From: Pseudomonadota bacterium
GTDB taxonomy: Bacteria > Pseudomonadota > Alphaproteobacteria > Rhizobiales > Devosiaceae
NCBI GenBank assembly: GCA_023431205.1
Contig: JAEYXQ010000179.1
Span: 1 to 30,960, forward strand
Reading direction: 5' to 3'
DNA length: 30,960 bases
How positions within the stretch are numbered: position 1 is the first letter of the stretch; each line of letters opens with the position of its first letter. Below, piece after piece: positions 7,276 through 14,934 of the stretch. Under the pieces are notes generated by a model. The model was given only the letters and a program-made list of their open reading frames with translations, ran no database searches and was not told the origin of the DNA. The position numbers and the translations under genes were made by a program.

Positions 7276-8586
7276 ATGAAACTCACACCCATTTTCGTGG
7301 GCGCGCTCATGCTTGCGCTCGCGGATTCCGCTTCGGCTCAGACGCTCACCATCGCCACCGTCAACAATGGCGATATGGTCCGCATGCAGGGGCTGTCGAG
7401 CCAGTTCACCGAGGAAACCGGCATCGAGCTCAACTGGGTGGTGCTGGAAGAAAACACCCTGCGCCAGAACGTCACCACCGACATCGCCACCAATGGCGGT
7501 CAGTACGACATCATGACCATCGGCACCTATGAGGCGCCGATCTGGGCGCGCCAGGGCTGGCTCACCCCGCTCGACGGCCTCGCTGCCGACGCCGACTACG
7601 ATGTCGACGACATCCTGCCCCCGATCCGCGAGGGCCTCAGCTACGAGGGCAAGCTCTACGCCGCGCCGTTCTACGGGGAATCTAGCTTCATCATGTACCG
7701 AACAGACCTGATGGAGCAGGCCGGTCTCGAAATGCCGGACGAGCCCACCTGGGAGTTCATCGGCGAAGCTGCCCGCGCCATGACCGACCGCGCCAACGAC
7801 ATCAACGGCATCTGCCTGCGCGGCAAGGCCGGCTGGGGCGAAAACATGGCCTTCCTGACGGCCATGTCCAACTCGTTCGGCGCCCGCTGGTTCGACGAGA
7901 ACTGGGTGCCGCAGTTCGACTCGCCCGAATGGAAGGAAACCCTCGATACCTACCTGTCGCTGATGGCCGATGCCGGCCCCTCGGGCGCCTCCTCCAACGG
8001 CTTCAACGAAAACCTGACGCTCTTCCAGCAGGGCAAGTGCGGCATGTGGATCGACGCCACCGTCGCCGCATCCTTCGTGACCAACCCCGATGACTCCACT
8101 GTCGCCGACAAGGTCGGCTTTGCGCTGGCGCCGGATACCGGCCTTGGCAAGCGCGGCAACTGGCTGTGGGCCTGGTCGCTGGCTATCCCGAATTCGTCGC
8201 AGAACAAGGAAGCCGCCGAGCAGTTCATCAACTGGGCGACCAGCAAGGACTACCTCGCTCTCGTGGCGGAGAATGAAGGCTGGGCCAACGTGCCTCCGGG
8301 CACCCGTACCTCTCTCTATGAGAACGCCGAGTACCAGGCCGCCGCGCCCTTCGCGCAGATGACGCTCGACTCGATCAACGCCGCCAACCCGGCTGAGCCG
8401 ACGGTCGATCCGGTGCCCTATACCGGCGTGCAGTTCGTGGCCATTCCGGAGTTTGCCGGCATCGCCACCAATATCGGCCAGCTCTTCTCGGCGGCTCTTG
8501 CCGGCCAGATGAGTGCCGATGATGCGCTGGCCCAGGCCCAGGACGCGGCCACCCGCGACATGACCCGCGCCGGCTACATCAAGTAG
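7276..8586 (+). CDS. smoE: Sugar alcohol ABC transporter, periplasmic binding protein (SmoE-like)
   Basis: A 436-residue family 1 solute-binding protein. It has a signal peptide (KLTPIFVGALMLALADSASA, cleaved before QTLTIA) and mature segments TLTIATVNNGDMVRMQGL and QYDIMTIGTYEAPIW that resemble the sorbitol/mannitol-binding proteins SmoE and MtlE. ATG at 7276 follows GGGAGG by six bases. It captures a polyol in the periplasm and delivers it to the two permeases downstream. The following gap has a palindromic repeat, which may also set its expression above the membrane subunits. The precise ligand (sorbitol, mannitol, arabitol or ribitol) is not decided. Confidence 0.9.
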   Translation: MKLTPIFVGALMLALADSASAQTLTIATVNNGDMVRMQGLSSQFTEETGIELNWVVLEENTLRQNVTTDIATNGGQYDIMTIGTYEAPIWARQGWLTPLDGLAADADYDVDDILPPIREGLSYEGKLYAAPFYGESSFIMYRTDLMEQAGLEMPDEPTWEFIGEAARAMTDRANDINGICLRGKAGWGENMAFLTAMSNSFGARWFDENWVPQFDSPEWKETLDTYLSLMADAGPSGASSNGFNENLTLFQQGKCGMWIDATVAASFVTNPDDSTVADKVGFALAPDTGLGKRGNWLWAWSLAIPNSSQNKEAAEQFINWATSKDYLALVAENEGWANVPPGTRTSLYENAEYQAAAPFAQMTLDSINAANPAEPTVDPVPYTGVQFVAIPEFAGIATNIGQLFSAALAGQMSADDALAQAQDAATRDMTRAGYIK

Positions 8587-8625
8587 GAGTCCTCCCGGGG
8601 GGCGCGGGAGGGGATGCATCGCGCA

Positions 8626-8734
8626 CCCCCTCCCATCCCTCCCCGCAAGGAGGAGGGTGACCTCCACTCGGTGGCACCATCCTGCCACGCACACCGCAGT
8701 AACCCTCCCCCTTGCGGGAGGGCTAGGGAGGGGG
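8626..8734. repeat. Intergenic palindromic repeat, copy 1
   Basis: Two inverted arms of about 33 bp (8626-8658 and 8702-8734, roughly 30 matches) flank a core with GTGGCAC...GCCAC. Each arm holds a small hairpin of the form CCCTCCCC-GCAA-GGAGGAGGG or its reverse. The layout, two short palindromes facing opposite ways, resembles a REP pair or BIME. A related copy lies in the next gap of the same operon. Confidence 0.82.
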
Positions 8735-8761
8735 TTCCCTCCACGAACCCGGGATCACCAC

Positions 8762-9634
8762 ATGGCAACCCAGCAGACCCGCACTCTCTCTCGCGTCATG
8801 ATGGCGCCGGCGGTCATCCTCCTGTTCATCTGGATGATCGTGCCCCTGGCGATGACCTTGTGGTTCTCGTTCCAGAACTACAATCTGCTCAATCCGATGA
8901 TGACCGGGTTCGCCGGCTGGGGGAACTACCTCTACGTCATCGGTGATCCGAGCTTCACCCAGGCGCTGGTCAATACCCTGCTGCTGGTCGGCGGCGTGCT
9001 GCTGATCACGGTCGTTGGCGGCACGTTCCTGGCGCTGCTGCTCGACCAGCCGATCTGGGGGCAGGGGATCCTGCGCATCCTCGTCATCTCGCCATTCTTC
9101 GTCATGCCGCCGGTCGCGGCGCTGATCTGGAAGAACGGCTTCATGCATCCCGGCTACGGCATGCTGGGGCATCTGTGGAAATTCTTCGGGCTGCAGCCGG
9201 TCGACTGGTTCAACCAGTACCCGCTGTTTTCGATCATCGTCATCGTTGCCTGGCAGTGGCTGCCCTTTGCGACGCTGATCCTCCTCACGGCGCTGCAGTC
9301 GCTCTCCGAAGAGCAGCGCGAGGCCGCGGAAATGGATGGCGCCAATGCCGTCAACCGCTTCTGGTACATCATCCTGCCGCACATGGCCCGGGCGATCACC
9401 ATCGTGATCCTGATCCAGACCATTTTCCTCCTCGGCATCTTCGCCGAAATCCGCGTCACCACCGGCGGTGGTCCCGGCTACGCCTCGACCAACCTCACCT
9501 TCCTGGTGTTCCGCACCGGCATTCTCAGCAACGACATCGGCGCGGGCTCCGCGGGTGGCGTGGTGGCGGTGGTCCTCGCCAACATCGTCGCAATCTTCCT
9601 GATGCGGGCCGTGGGGAGAAACCTCGATGCTTGA
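8762..9634 (+). CDS. smoF: Sugar alcohol ABC transporter, permease (SmoF-like)
   Basis: A 290-residue inner-membrane permease of the MalF-type family, with hydrophobic segments starting at RVMMAPAVILLFIWMIVPLA. The cytoplasmic EAA loop reads EAAEMDGANAVNRFWYIILP. The ATG at 8762 is chosen; upstream codons in the same frame run into the palindromic repeat and do not look like protein. It works with the second permease and the ATPase downstream to move the polyol into the cytoplasm. Confidence 0.9.
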   Translation: MATQQTRTLSRVMMAPAVILLFIWMIVPLAMTLWFSFQNYNLLNPMMTGFAGWGNYLYVIGDPSFTQALVNTLLLVGGVLLITVVGGTFLALLLDQPIWGQGILRILVISPFFVMPPVAALIWKNGFMHPGYGMLGHLWKFFGLQPVDWFNQYPLFSIIVIVAWQWLPFATLILLTALQSLSEEQREAAEMDGANAVNRFWYIILPHMARAITIVILIQTIFLLGIFAEIRVTTGGGPGYASTNLTFLVFRTGILSNDIGAGSAGGVVAVVLANIVAIFLMRAVGRNLDA

Positions 9635-9643
9635 GTGTGCCGT

Positions 9644-9768
9644 GAGAACCCCCCTGCCGGCCTCCCCCGCAAGGGGGGAGGTGGACCTCCTCTCCGTGGC
9701 ACGATCTCGCCACCCGCACAATTGCAGCACCTCCCCCCTTGCGGGGGAGGCTGGGAGAGGGGTGTCTC
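9644..9768. repeat. Intergenic palindromic repeat, copy 2
   Basis: This copy is the clearest of the three. Inverted arms at 9644-9682 and 9729-9768 include matching units CCTCCCCC-GCAA-GGGGGGAGG and its reverse, around a core with GACCTCC and GTGGCAC...GCCAC that resembles the core of copy 1. It fills nearly all of the gap between the two permease genes. The next gene's ribosome binding site (GGAG near 9791) is just outside it. Confidence 0.82.
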
Positions 9769-9802
9769 TCAACGCTCACCAAACTTCGGCGGAGACACAC
9801 TG

Positions 9803-10633
9803 ATGGCCCGCAACGTCTCGAGCGCCACCAAGACCGGCTTCACCGTCCTCGCCTGGGCCGTGGCGCTGCTCTTGTTCTCGCCGATCCTGTGGACGGTGCT
9901 CACCGCCTTCAAGACCGAGGCCGAGGCCATCGCTTCGCCGCCGACCTTCCTGCCGGAGACCTTCACCCTTGAGAACTTCGGGGCGGTGCAGGAGCGGTCG
10001 GACTACATCAAGCACGCCACCAACTCGATCATCGTCTCGGTCGGCTCTACCCTGATCGGGCTGATCATCGCCATCCCTGCCGCCTGGGCCATGGCCTTTG
10101 CGCCCACCAAGCGCACCAAGGACGTGCTGATGTGGATGCTGTCCACCAAGATGATGCCGGCGGTGGGCGTCTTGATCCCGATCTACCTGATCTTCCGCGA
10201 CCTTCGGCTGCTCGATACCCTCCATGGGCTGACGGTGATCATGACGCTGATCAACCTGCCGATCATCGTGTGGATGCTCTACACCTACTTCAAGGAAATC
10301 CCCGTCGAAATCCTCGAGGCCGCCCGCATGGACGGCGCCGAACTGTGGAACGAGATCACCCATGTGCTGGTGCCGATGGCCGTGCCGGGCATTGCCTCGA
10401 CCCTCCTGCTCAACGTCATCCTTGCCTGGAACGAGGCGTTCTGGACCATCACACTGACCTCGGGCCGCGCCGGGACGCTAACCGCGTTCATCAGCTCGTT
10501 CTCGTCACCGCAGGGGCTGTTCCTGGCAAAGCTCTCCGCCGCCTCCCTGCTCGCCATTGCCCCGATCCTGCTGCTCGGCTGGTTCAGCCAGAAGCAGCTC
10601 GTGCGCGGCCTCACCTTCGGCGCCGTCAAGTAA
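9803..10633 (+). CDS. smoG: Sugar alcohol ABC transporter, permease (SmoG-like)
   Basis: A 276-residue MalG-type permease with hydrophobic segments from VLAWAVALLLFSPILWTVL onward and the EAA loop EAARMDGAELWNEITHVLVP. The ATG at 9803 has GGAG about nine bases upstream; the open frame extends back through the repeat but that part is not coding in appearance. It forms the transmembrane channel with the preceding permease. The next gene, the ATPase, starts 13 bp after its stop. Confidence 0.9.
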   Translation: MARNVSSATKTGFTVLAWAVALLLFSPILWTVLTAFKTEAEAIASPPTFLPETFTLENFGAVQERSDYIKHATNSIIVSVGSTLIGLIIAIPAAWAMAFAPTKRTKDVLMWMLSTKMMPAVGVLIPIYLIFRDLRLLDTLHGLTVIMTLINLPIIVWMLYTYFKEIPVEILEAARMDGAELWNEITHVLVPMAVPGIASTLLLNVILAWNEAFWTITLTSGRAGTLTAFISSFSSPQGLFLAKLSAASLLAIAPILLLGWFSQKQLVRGLTFGAVK

Positions 10634-10646
10634 AGGACTTCGTCCC

Positions 10647-11651
10647 ATGGGCTCCATCAGTCTCGAACACGTCAACAAGTCCTTCGGCGAGGTCCAGGTC
10701 ATCCCCGATATCTCGCTCGACATCCGCGAGGGGGAGTTCGTGGTCTTTGTCGGCCCCTCGGGCTGCGGCAAGTCCACCCTGCTGCGGCTGATCGCAGGGC
10801 TCGAGGATACCACCAGCGGACGTATCCTGCTCGATGGGGAGGACATGACCAAGGCGCCGCCGGCGCGCCGTGGCCTTGCCATGGTGTTCCAGAGCTACGC
10901 GCTCTACCCGCACATGACCGTGCGCGACAACATCGCCTTCCCGTTGAAGATGGCCAAGGCGCCCAGGGAAGTCATCGACCAGAAGGTCGAGTACGCCGCG
11001 CGCACGCTGAACCTGTCGAGCTATCTCGACCGCCGTCCGCGCGCCCTTTCCGGTGGCCAGCGCCAGCGTGTCGCCATCGGCCGCGCCATCGTGCGCGAAC
11101 CCAAGGCGTTCCTGTTCGACGAGCCTTTGAGCAACCTTGATGCCGCCCTGCGCGTCAACATGCGGCTCGAGATCACCGAACTCCACCAGCAGCTCAAGAC
11201 CACCATGATCTATGTCACCCACGACCAGGTGGAGGCCATGACCATGGCGGATCGCATCGTGGTGCTGAACGCCGGCCGGGTGGAGCAGTTCGGCTCGCCG
11301 CTGGAACTCTACAAGCAGCCCGCCAACCGGTTCGTGGCCGGGTTCATCGGCTCGCCCAAGATGAACTTCATCGATGGCGCCGAAGCGGCAAAGCACAACG
11401 CCCACTCGATAGGCGTTCGCCCCGAGCACATAGCCCTGTCGACCACGCAGGGCGCCGGTATCTGGTCCGGCCGCGTTACGGTTGCCGAACAGCTCGGATC
11501 GGACACATTCCTCCACGTGGAGGCCGACGGGCTGGGCCTGACGACGGTTCGCACCGATGGCGACCAGACCTTCACCCATGGCGACCAGGTCTGGCTCACG
11601 CCGGACCCCACACGCATCTACAAGTTCGATCAGGCTGGGAACGCGCTCTGA
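10647..11651 (+). CDS. smoK: Sugar alcohol ABC transporter, ATP-binding subunit (SmoK/MalK-like)
   Basis: The 334-residue ATPase of the importer, of the MalK/UgpC type. Walker A GPSGCGKST is at residues 36-44, the Q-loop at FQSYALYPHM (81-90), the signature LSGGQRQRVAIGRA at 134-147, and Walker B AFLFDEPLSNLD at 154-165; a C-terminal OB-fold regulatory part follows (SIGVRPEHIAL). Start ATG at 10647 has AGGA upstream. It powers the two permeases. Confidence 0.92.
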   Translation: MGSISLEHVNKSFGEVQVIPDISLDIREGEFVVFVGPSGCGKSTLLRLIAGLEDTTSGRILLDGEDMTKAPPARRGLAMVFQSYALYPHMTVRDNIAFPLKMAKAPREVIDQKVEYAARTLNLSSYLDRRPRALSGGQRQRVAIGRAIVREPKAFLFDEPLSNLDAALRVNMRLEITELHQQLKTTMIYVTHDQVEAMTMADRIVVLNAGRVEQFGSPLELYKQPANRFVAGFIGSPKMNFIDGAEAAKHNAHSIGVRPEHIALSTTQGAGIWSGRVTVAEQLGSDTFLHVEADGLGLTTVRTDGDQTFTHGDQVWLTPDPTRIYKFDQAGNAL

Positions 11652-11680
11652 TGCGCCTCTCCGGGTCATCGGCTCCTCTC

Positions 11681-11777
11681 CTCCCCTCCCCCTTGAGGGG
11701 AGGGGTCGGGGGTGGGGGTCCATCGGCGTCTCACCGCACCACCCCCTCCCCGACCCTCCCCTCAAGGGGGAGGGAGG
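11681..11777. repeat. Intergenic palindromic repeat, copy 3
   Basis: Near-perfect inverted arms of about 36-39 bp (11681-11719 and 11741-11776, a few indels) with a 21-bp centre. Each arm has a hairpin CCCCTCCCC-CTTGA-GGGGAGGGG or its reverse. It is related to copies 1 and 2 in composition and design but with the arms in the other order and TTGA/TCAA in place of TTGC/GCAA. It separates the ATPase gene from the dehydrogenase gene. Confidence 0.75.
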
Positions 11778-11805
11778 CCCCTAACCCGGCCACGGAACCC
11801 ACACC

Positions 11806-13281
11806 ATGACCACCCAGCTCTCCGCCCGCAGCCTCGCCGACCTCAACACCGCCGCTACCCCGGCCTATGATCGCGCCAACCTTAAGCCGGGCATTGTCCA
11901 TTTCGGCGTGGGCAATTTCCACCGCGCCCACATGGCCGTTTATCTCGACGACCTGTTCGCCACCGGCCAGGGGCACGACTGGGCCATCATCGGCGCCGGC
12001 ACCCGCGATAGCGACGAAGCCATGCGCCAGCACCTCGCGGCCCAGGACTGGCTGACCACGGTCGTAGAGCAGGAGGCTGATGCCAGCTCCGCCCGCATCA
12101 CCGGGGTGATGATCGACTACCTCCGACCGGGCGACAGCGCGGCGATCATCGAGCGTCTGGCCGACCCGACCATCCGGATCGTCTCCCTCACCATCACCGA
12201 GGGCGGTTACTACATCGACCCGGCCTCGCAGCAATTCGATCCGGCCCATCCAGATATCGTCTGGGATTCCGGCCACATCGACAGCCCGAAAACGGTGTTC
12301 GGGCTGATCCTTGCCGGGCTGGTGCGGCGGCGCCAGTCCGGCATCCACCCCTTCACAGTGATGAGTTGCGACAACATCCCCGGCAACGGCCACGTCACCG
12401 AGAACGCCGTTGTCGGGCTCGCCGAACTCGTCGATCCGGTCCTGGCGCAGTGGGTCCGCGGCAACGTCGCCTTTCCTAATGGCATGGTCGACCGCATCAC
12501 TCCGGCGACCTCGGAGCGCGAGAAGCAGTTGCTGCGCGACGAGTACGGCATCGAGGACAACTGGCCGGTGTTCTGCGAGAGCTTCCGCCAATGGGTGCTC
12601 GAGGACAACTTCCCCGCCGGCCGACCGCCGCTGGAGCAGGTCGGGGTGCAGTTCGTTCCGGACGTCGCGCCCTACGAGCACATGAAGATCCGCATCCTCA
12701 ATGGCGGCCACGCGGCCATTGCCTACCCGGCCGGTCTGCTCGACATCCACTTCGTCCACGAAGCGATGGAGCATCCGCTGGTCGGCAGCTTCCTGACCAA
12801 GGTCGAGACCGAGGAGATCATCCCGGTGGTGCCGCCGGTGCCCGACATCGACCTCTTCGAATACCTCGCGCTCTGCCAGCGCCGCTTCGCCAATCCCAAG
12901 ATCGGTGACACCATCCGCAGGTTGGCGCTCGACGGTAGCAATAGGCAACCGAAATTCATCATTCCTTCCGCGCTCGACCGGGTGAAACGGGAACAGAAAG
13001 CAACCGGATTGTCGCTCGTGAGTGCCCTTTGGTGCCGCTATTGCTACGGCACTACCGACAGCGGCGCCGAGATCGCCCCCAACGATCCGAACTGGGACCG
13101 GCTGACCACCCAAGCCCGCCTCTCCCGCACCGAACCAACCGCCTGGCTGTCCATGCGCGACATCTACGGCGAACTCGCCGACAGCGCCATTTTCGCTGAA
13201 AGCTTCGGGACTTGGCTCGATCGCCTCTGGTCCGCCGGCACCACCGCAACGCTGGAAAACTACCTCGCCTCCGACGAGTGA
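11806..13281 (+). CDS. mtlK: Mannitol 2-dehydrogenase-type long-chain polyol dehydrogenase
   Basis: A 491-residue NAD-dependent polyol dehydrogenase of the mannitol dehydrogenase family. The nucleotide-binding start reads GIVHFGVGNFHRAHMAVYLDD, and the catalytic K294, N299 and H302 (KIRILNGGH) line up with Lys295/Asn300/His303 of the Pseudomonas fluorescens enzyme. It oxidises D-mannitol to fructose, and family members also take D-arabitol to D-xylulose and sorbitol. Length fits the family. Its stop is one base before the start of the kinase. In smo operons of Rhodobacter and Sinorhizobium the same gene type follows the importer. Confidence 0.92.
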   Translation: MTTQLSARSLADLNTAATPAYDRANLKPGIVHFGVGNFHRAHMAVYLDDLFATGQGHDWAIIGAGTRDSDEAMRQHLAAQDWLTTVVEQEADASSARITGVMIDYLRPGDSAAIIERLADPTIRIVSLTITEGGYYIDPASQQFDPAHPDIVWDSGHIDSPKTVFGLILAGLVRRRQSGIHPFTVMSCDNIPGNGHVTENAVVGLAELVDPVLAQWVRGNVAFPNGMVDRITPATSEREKQLLRDEYGIEDNWPVFCESFRQWVLEDNFPAGRPPLEQVGVQFVPDVAPYEHMKIRILNGGHAAIAYPAGLLDIHFVHEAMEHPLVGSFLTKVETEEIIPVVPPVPDIDLFEYLALCQRRFANPKIGDTIRRLALDGSNRQPKFIIPSALDRVKREQKATGLSLVSALWCRYCYGTTDSGAEIAPNDPNWDRLTTQARLSRTEPTAWLSMRDIYGELADSAIFAESFGTWLDRLWSAGTTATLENYLASDE

Positions 13282-13282
13282 G

Positions 13283-14929
13283 TTGCCGGAACCTGCCGAT
13301 CCTGTAAGCTCCGCGCCAAAGCAACAGAGCGCGGCGGACGGGGTGAGGGACAGCCTGCTGGTGGGAGTGGACGTGGGCACCGGCAGCGCGCGGGCCGGCG
13401 TTTTCACGTCCTCCGGCGCGCTATTGGGCCGCGACGAACACCCGATCAGCATGCGGCGCACCGGTGCCAACCATGCCGAGCACGACAGCGAGCAGATCTG
13501 GCACGCCGTCTGCGCCGCCGTGCGCGGCGCGATGCATGAAGCAGGGGCCGAACCGGCGCAAGTGGTCGGCATCGGCTTTGATGCCACCTGTTCGCTGGTG
13601 ATCCGCGACGCCGCGGGCCAGCCGGTGGCGGTGTCCCGCGAGGGCGGTGATCAGTGGGACACCATCGTCTGGCTCGACCACCGGGCGCTGGCTGAGGCGG
13701 AAGAATGCACCGCTACCGGCCATCGCGTGCTCGATTTCATCGGCGGGGTGATGTCACCGGAGATGGAAGCGCCCAAGCTCATGTGGCTGAAGCGGCGCCT
13801 GCCGGAGAGCTGGGCTCGAGCCGGCATCATGCTCGATCTCGCCGATTTCCTGTCCTGGAAAGCCACCGGATCGTTGGCGCGATCGCAGTCGACGCTGGTA
13901 TGCAAGTGGACCTATCTCGGGCACGAAGCTCCAGGCTGGCAGGACGATTTCCTCCGGCAGGTGGGGCTCGAAGACCTGCGGGAGAAGGCGGCGCTGCCTG
14001 ACGTCGCCAGCCCGGTTGGCCAGGACCTGGGGCCGCTGACTGCCGCAGCAGCCGCCGAGCTGGGCTTGACGACCGCTGCACGCGTCGGAGCCGGTCTCAT
14101 CGACGCCCATGCCGGTGCGCTGGGCGTGCTTGGGGCGTTCGCCGGCGACGTCGACACCATCGACCGGCACCTGGCGCTGATCGCCGGCACCTCTAGTTGC
14201 GTCATGGCGCTGTCGGCCGAAGCGCGCCCGATCAATGGGGTCTGGGGACCCTATTGTGGCGCGGTGCTGCCCGGCGCCTGGCTCAACGAGGGCGGACAAT
14301 CCGCAACGGGTGCGCTGCTCGACCACATCATCAGCTGGCACGGCGCCGGGGGCGAACCGACACCGGACCGTCACGCGGCCATCGCCACGCGGGTGGGTGA
14401 ACTGCGCGCCGCAGAGGGCACTGGATTTGCCGAGCGCCTGCACGTCCTGCCGGACTTCCACGGCAATCGTTCGCCGCTGGCCGATCCGAACGCGCTCGGC
14501 GTGATCTCGGGCCTCACACTCGACAGCGACTTCGACTCGCTGTGCCGGCTCTACTGGCGCGCCTGTGTGGGCATTGCCCTGGGTGTGCGGCATATTCTCG
14601 AGACACTGAATACGCGGGGCTACGCCATCGACACGCTCCACGTGACCGGTGGGCACACCAAGAATCCGCTGCTGATGGAGCTCTATGCCGATGCCACCGG
14701 TTGCCGCGTGGTCGAATCTGCGGCGCCGGACGCAACGCTGCTGGGCATGGCAATGGTGGCGGCGACGGCCGCAGGGCAGTATCCGAGCCTCGAGGCGGCT
14801 TGTACCGCCATGCAGCAGGGTGGCCGAGAGCGGGTAGCCAACCCGGTGCTGCGAGCAGCGTACGACAAGGACTACCGCATCTTTCTCGAAATGCTGCGGC
14901 AGCGGCAGGCGATCGACGCGATGGTGTGA
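13283..14929 (+). CDS. FGGY-family carbohydrate kinase, D-ribulokinase-like
   Basis: A 548-residue cytoplasmic FGGY kinase that phosphorylates a keto-sugar using ATP. The N-terminal GVDVGTGSARAGVF, the GFDATCSLV segment, IVWLDHRA and GHRVLDFIGGVMSPEMEAPK are those I know from D-ribulose kinases (the FGGY/YDR109C group), not the shorter xylulokinases, whose start is GIDLGTSGVK. The probable catalytic Asp lies in GAGLIDAHAGALG. The start is uncertain: TTG at 13283, one base after the dehydrogenase stop, or GTG at 13343. Product of the dehydrogenase and the substrate of this kinase should match, which favours a pentitol route if ribulose is correct. Confidence 0.82.
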   Translation: MPEPADPVSSAPKQQSAADGVRDSLLVGVDVGTGSARAGVFTSSGALLGRDEHPISMRRTGANHAEHDSEQIWHAVCAAVRGAMHEAGAEPAQVVGIGFDATCSLVIRDAAGQPVAVSREGGDQWDTIVWLDHRALAEAEECTATGHRVLDFIGGVMSPEMEAPKLMWLKRRLPESWARAGIMLDLADFLSWKATGSLARSQSTLVCKWTYLGHEAPGWQDDFLRQVGLEDLREKAALPDVASPVGQDLGPLTAAAAAELGLTTAARVGAGLIDAHAGALGVLGAFAGDVDTIDRHLALIAGTSSCVMALSAEARPINGVWGPYCGAVLPGAWLNEGGQSATGALLDHIISWHGAGGEPTPDRHAAIATRVGELRAAEGTGFAERLHVLPDFHGNRSPLADPNALGVISGLTLDSDFDSLCRLYWRACVGIALGVRHILETLNTRGYAIDTLHVTGGHTKNPLLMELYADATGCRVVESAAPDATLLGMAMVAATAAGQYPSLEAACTAMQQGGRERVANPVLRAAYDKDYRIFLEMLRQRQAIDAMV

Positions 14930-14934
14930 CCCGC

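Noticed and set aside
14542..14934. N-terminal extension of LigD inside the kinase gene
   Set aside because: These codons are the out-of-frame shadow of the kinase; LigD proteins begin near the GTG at 14935.
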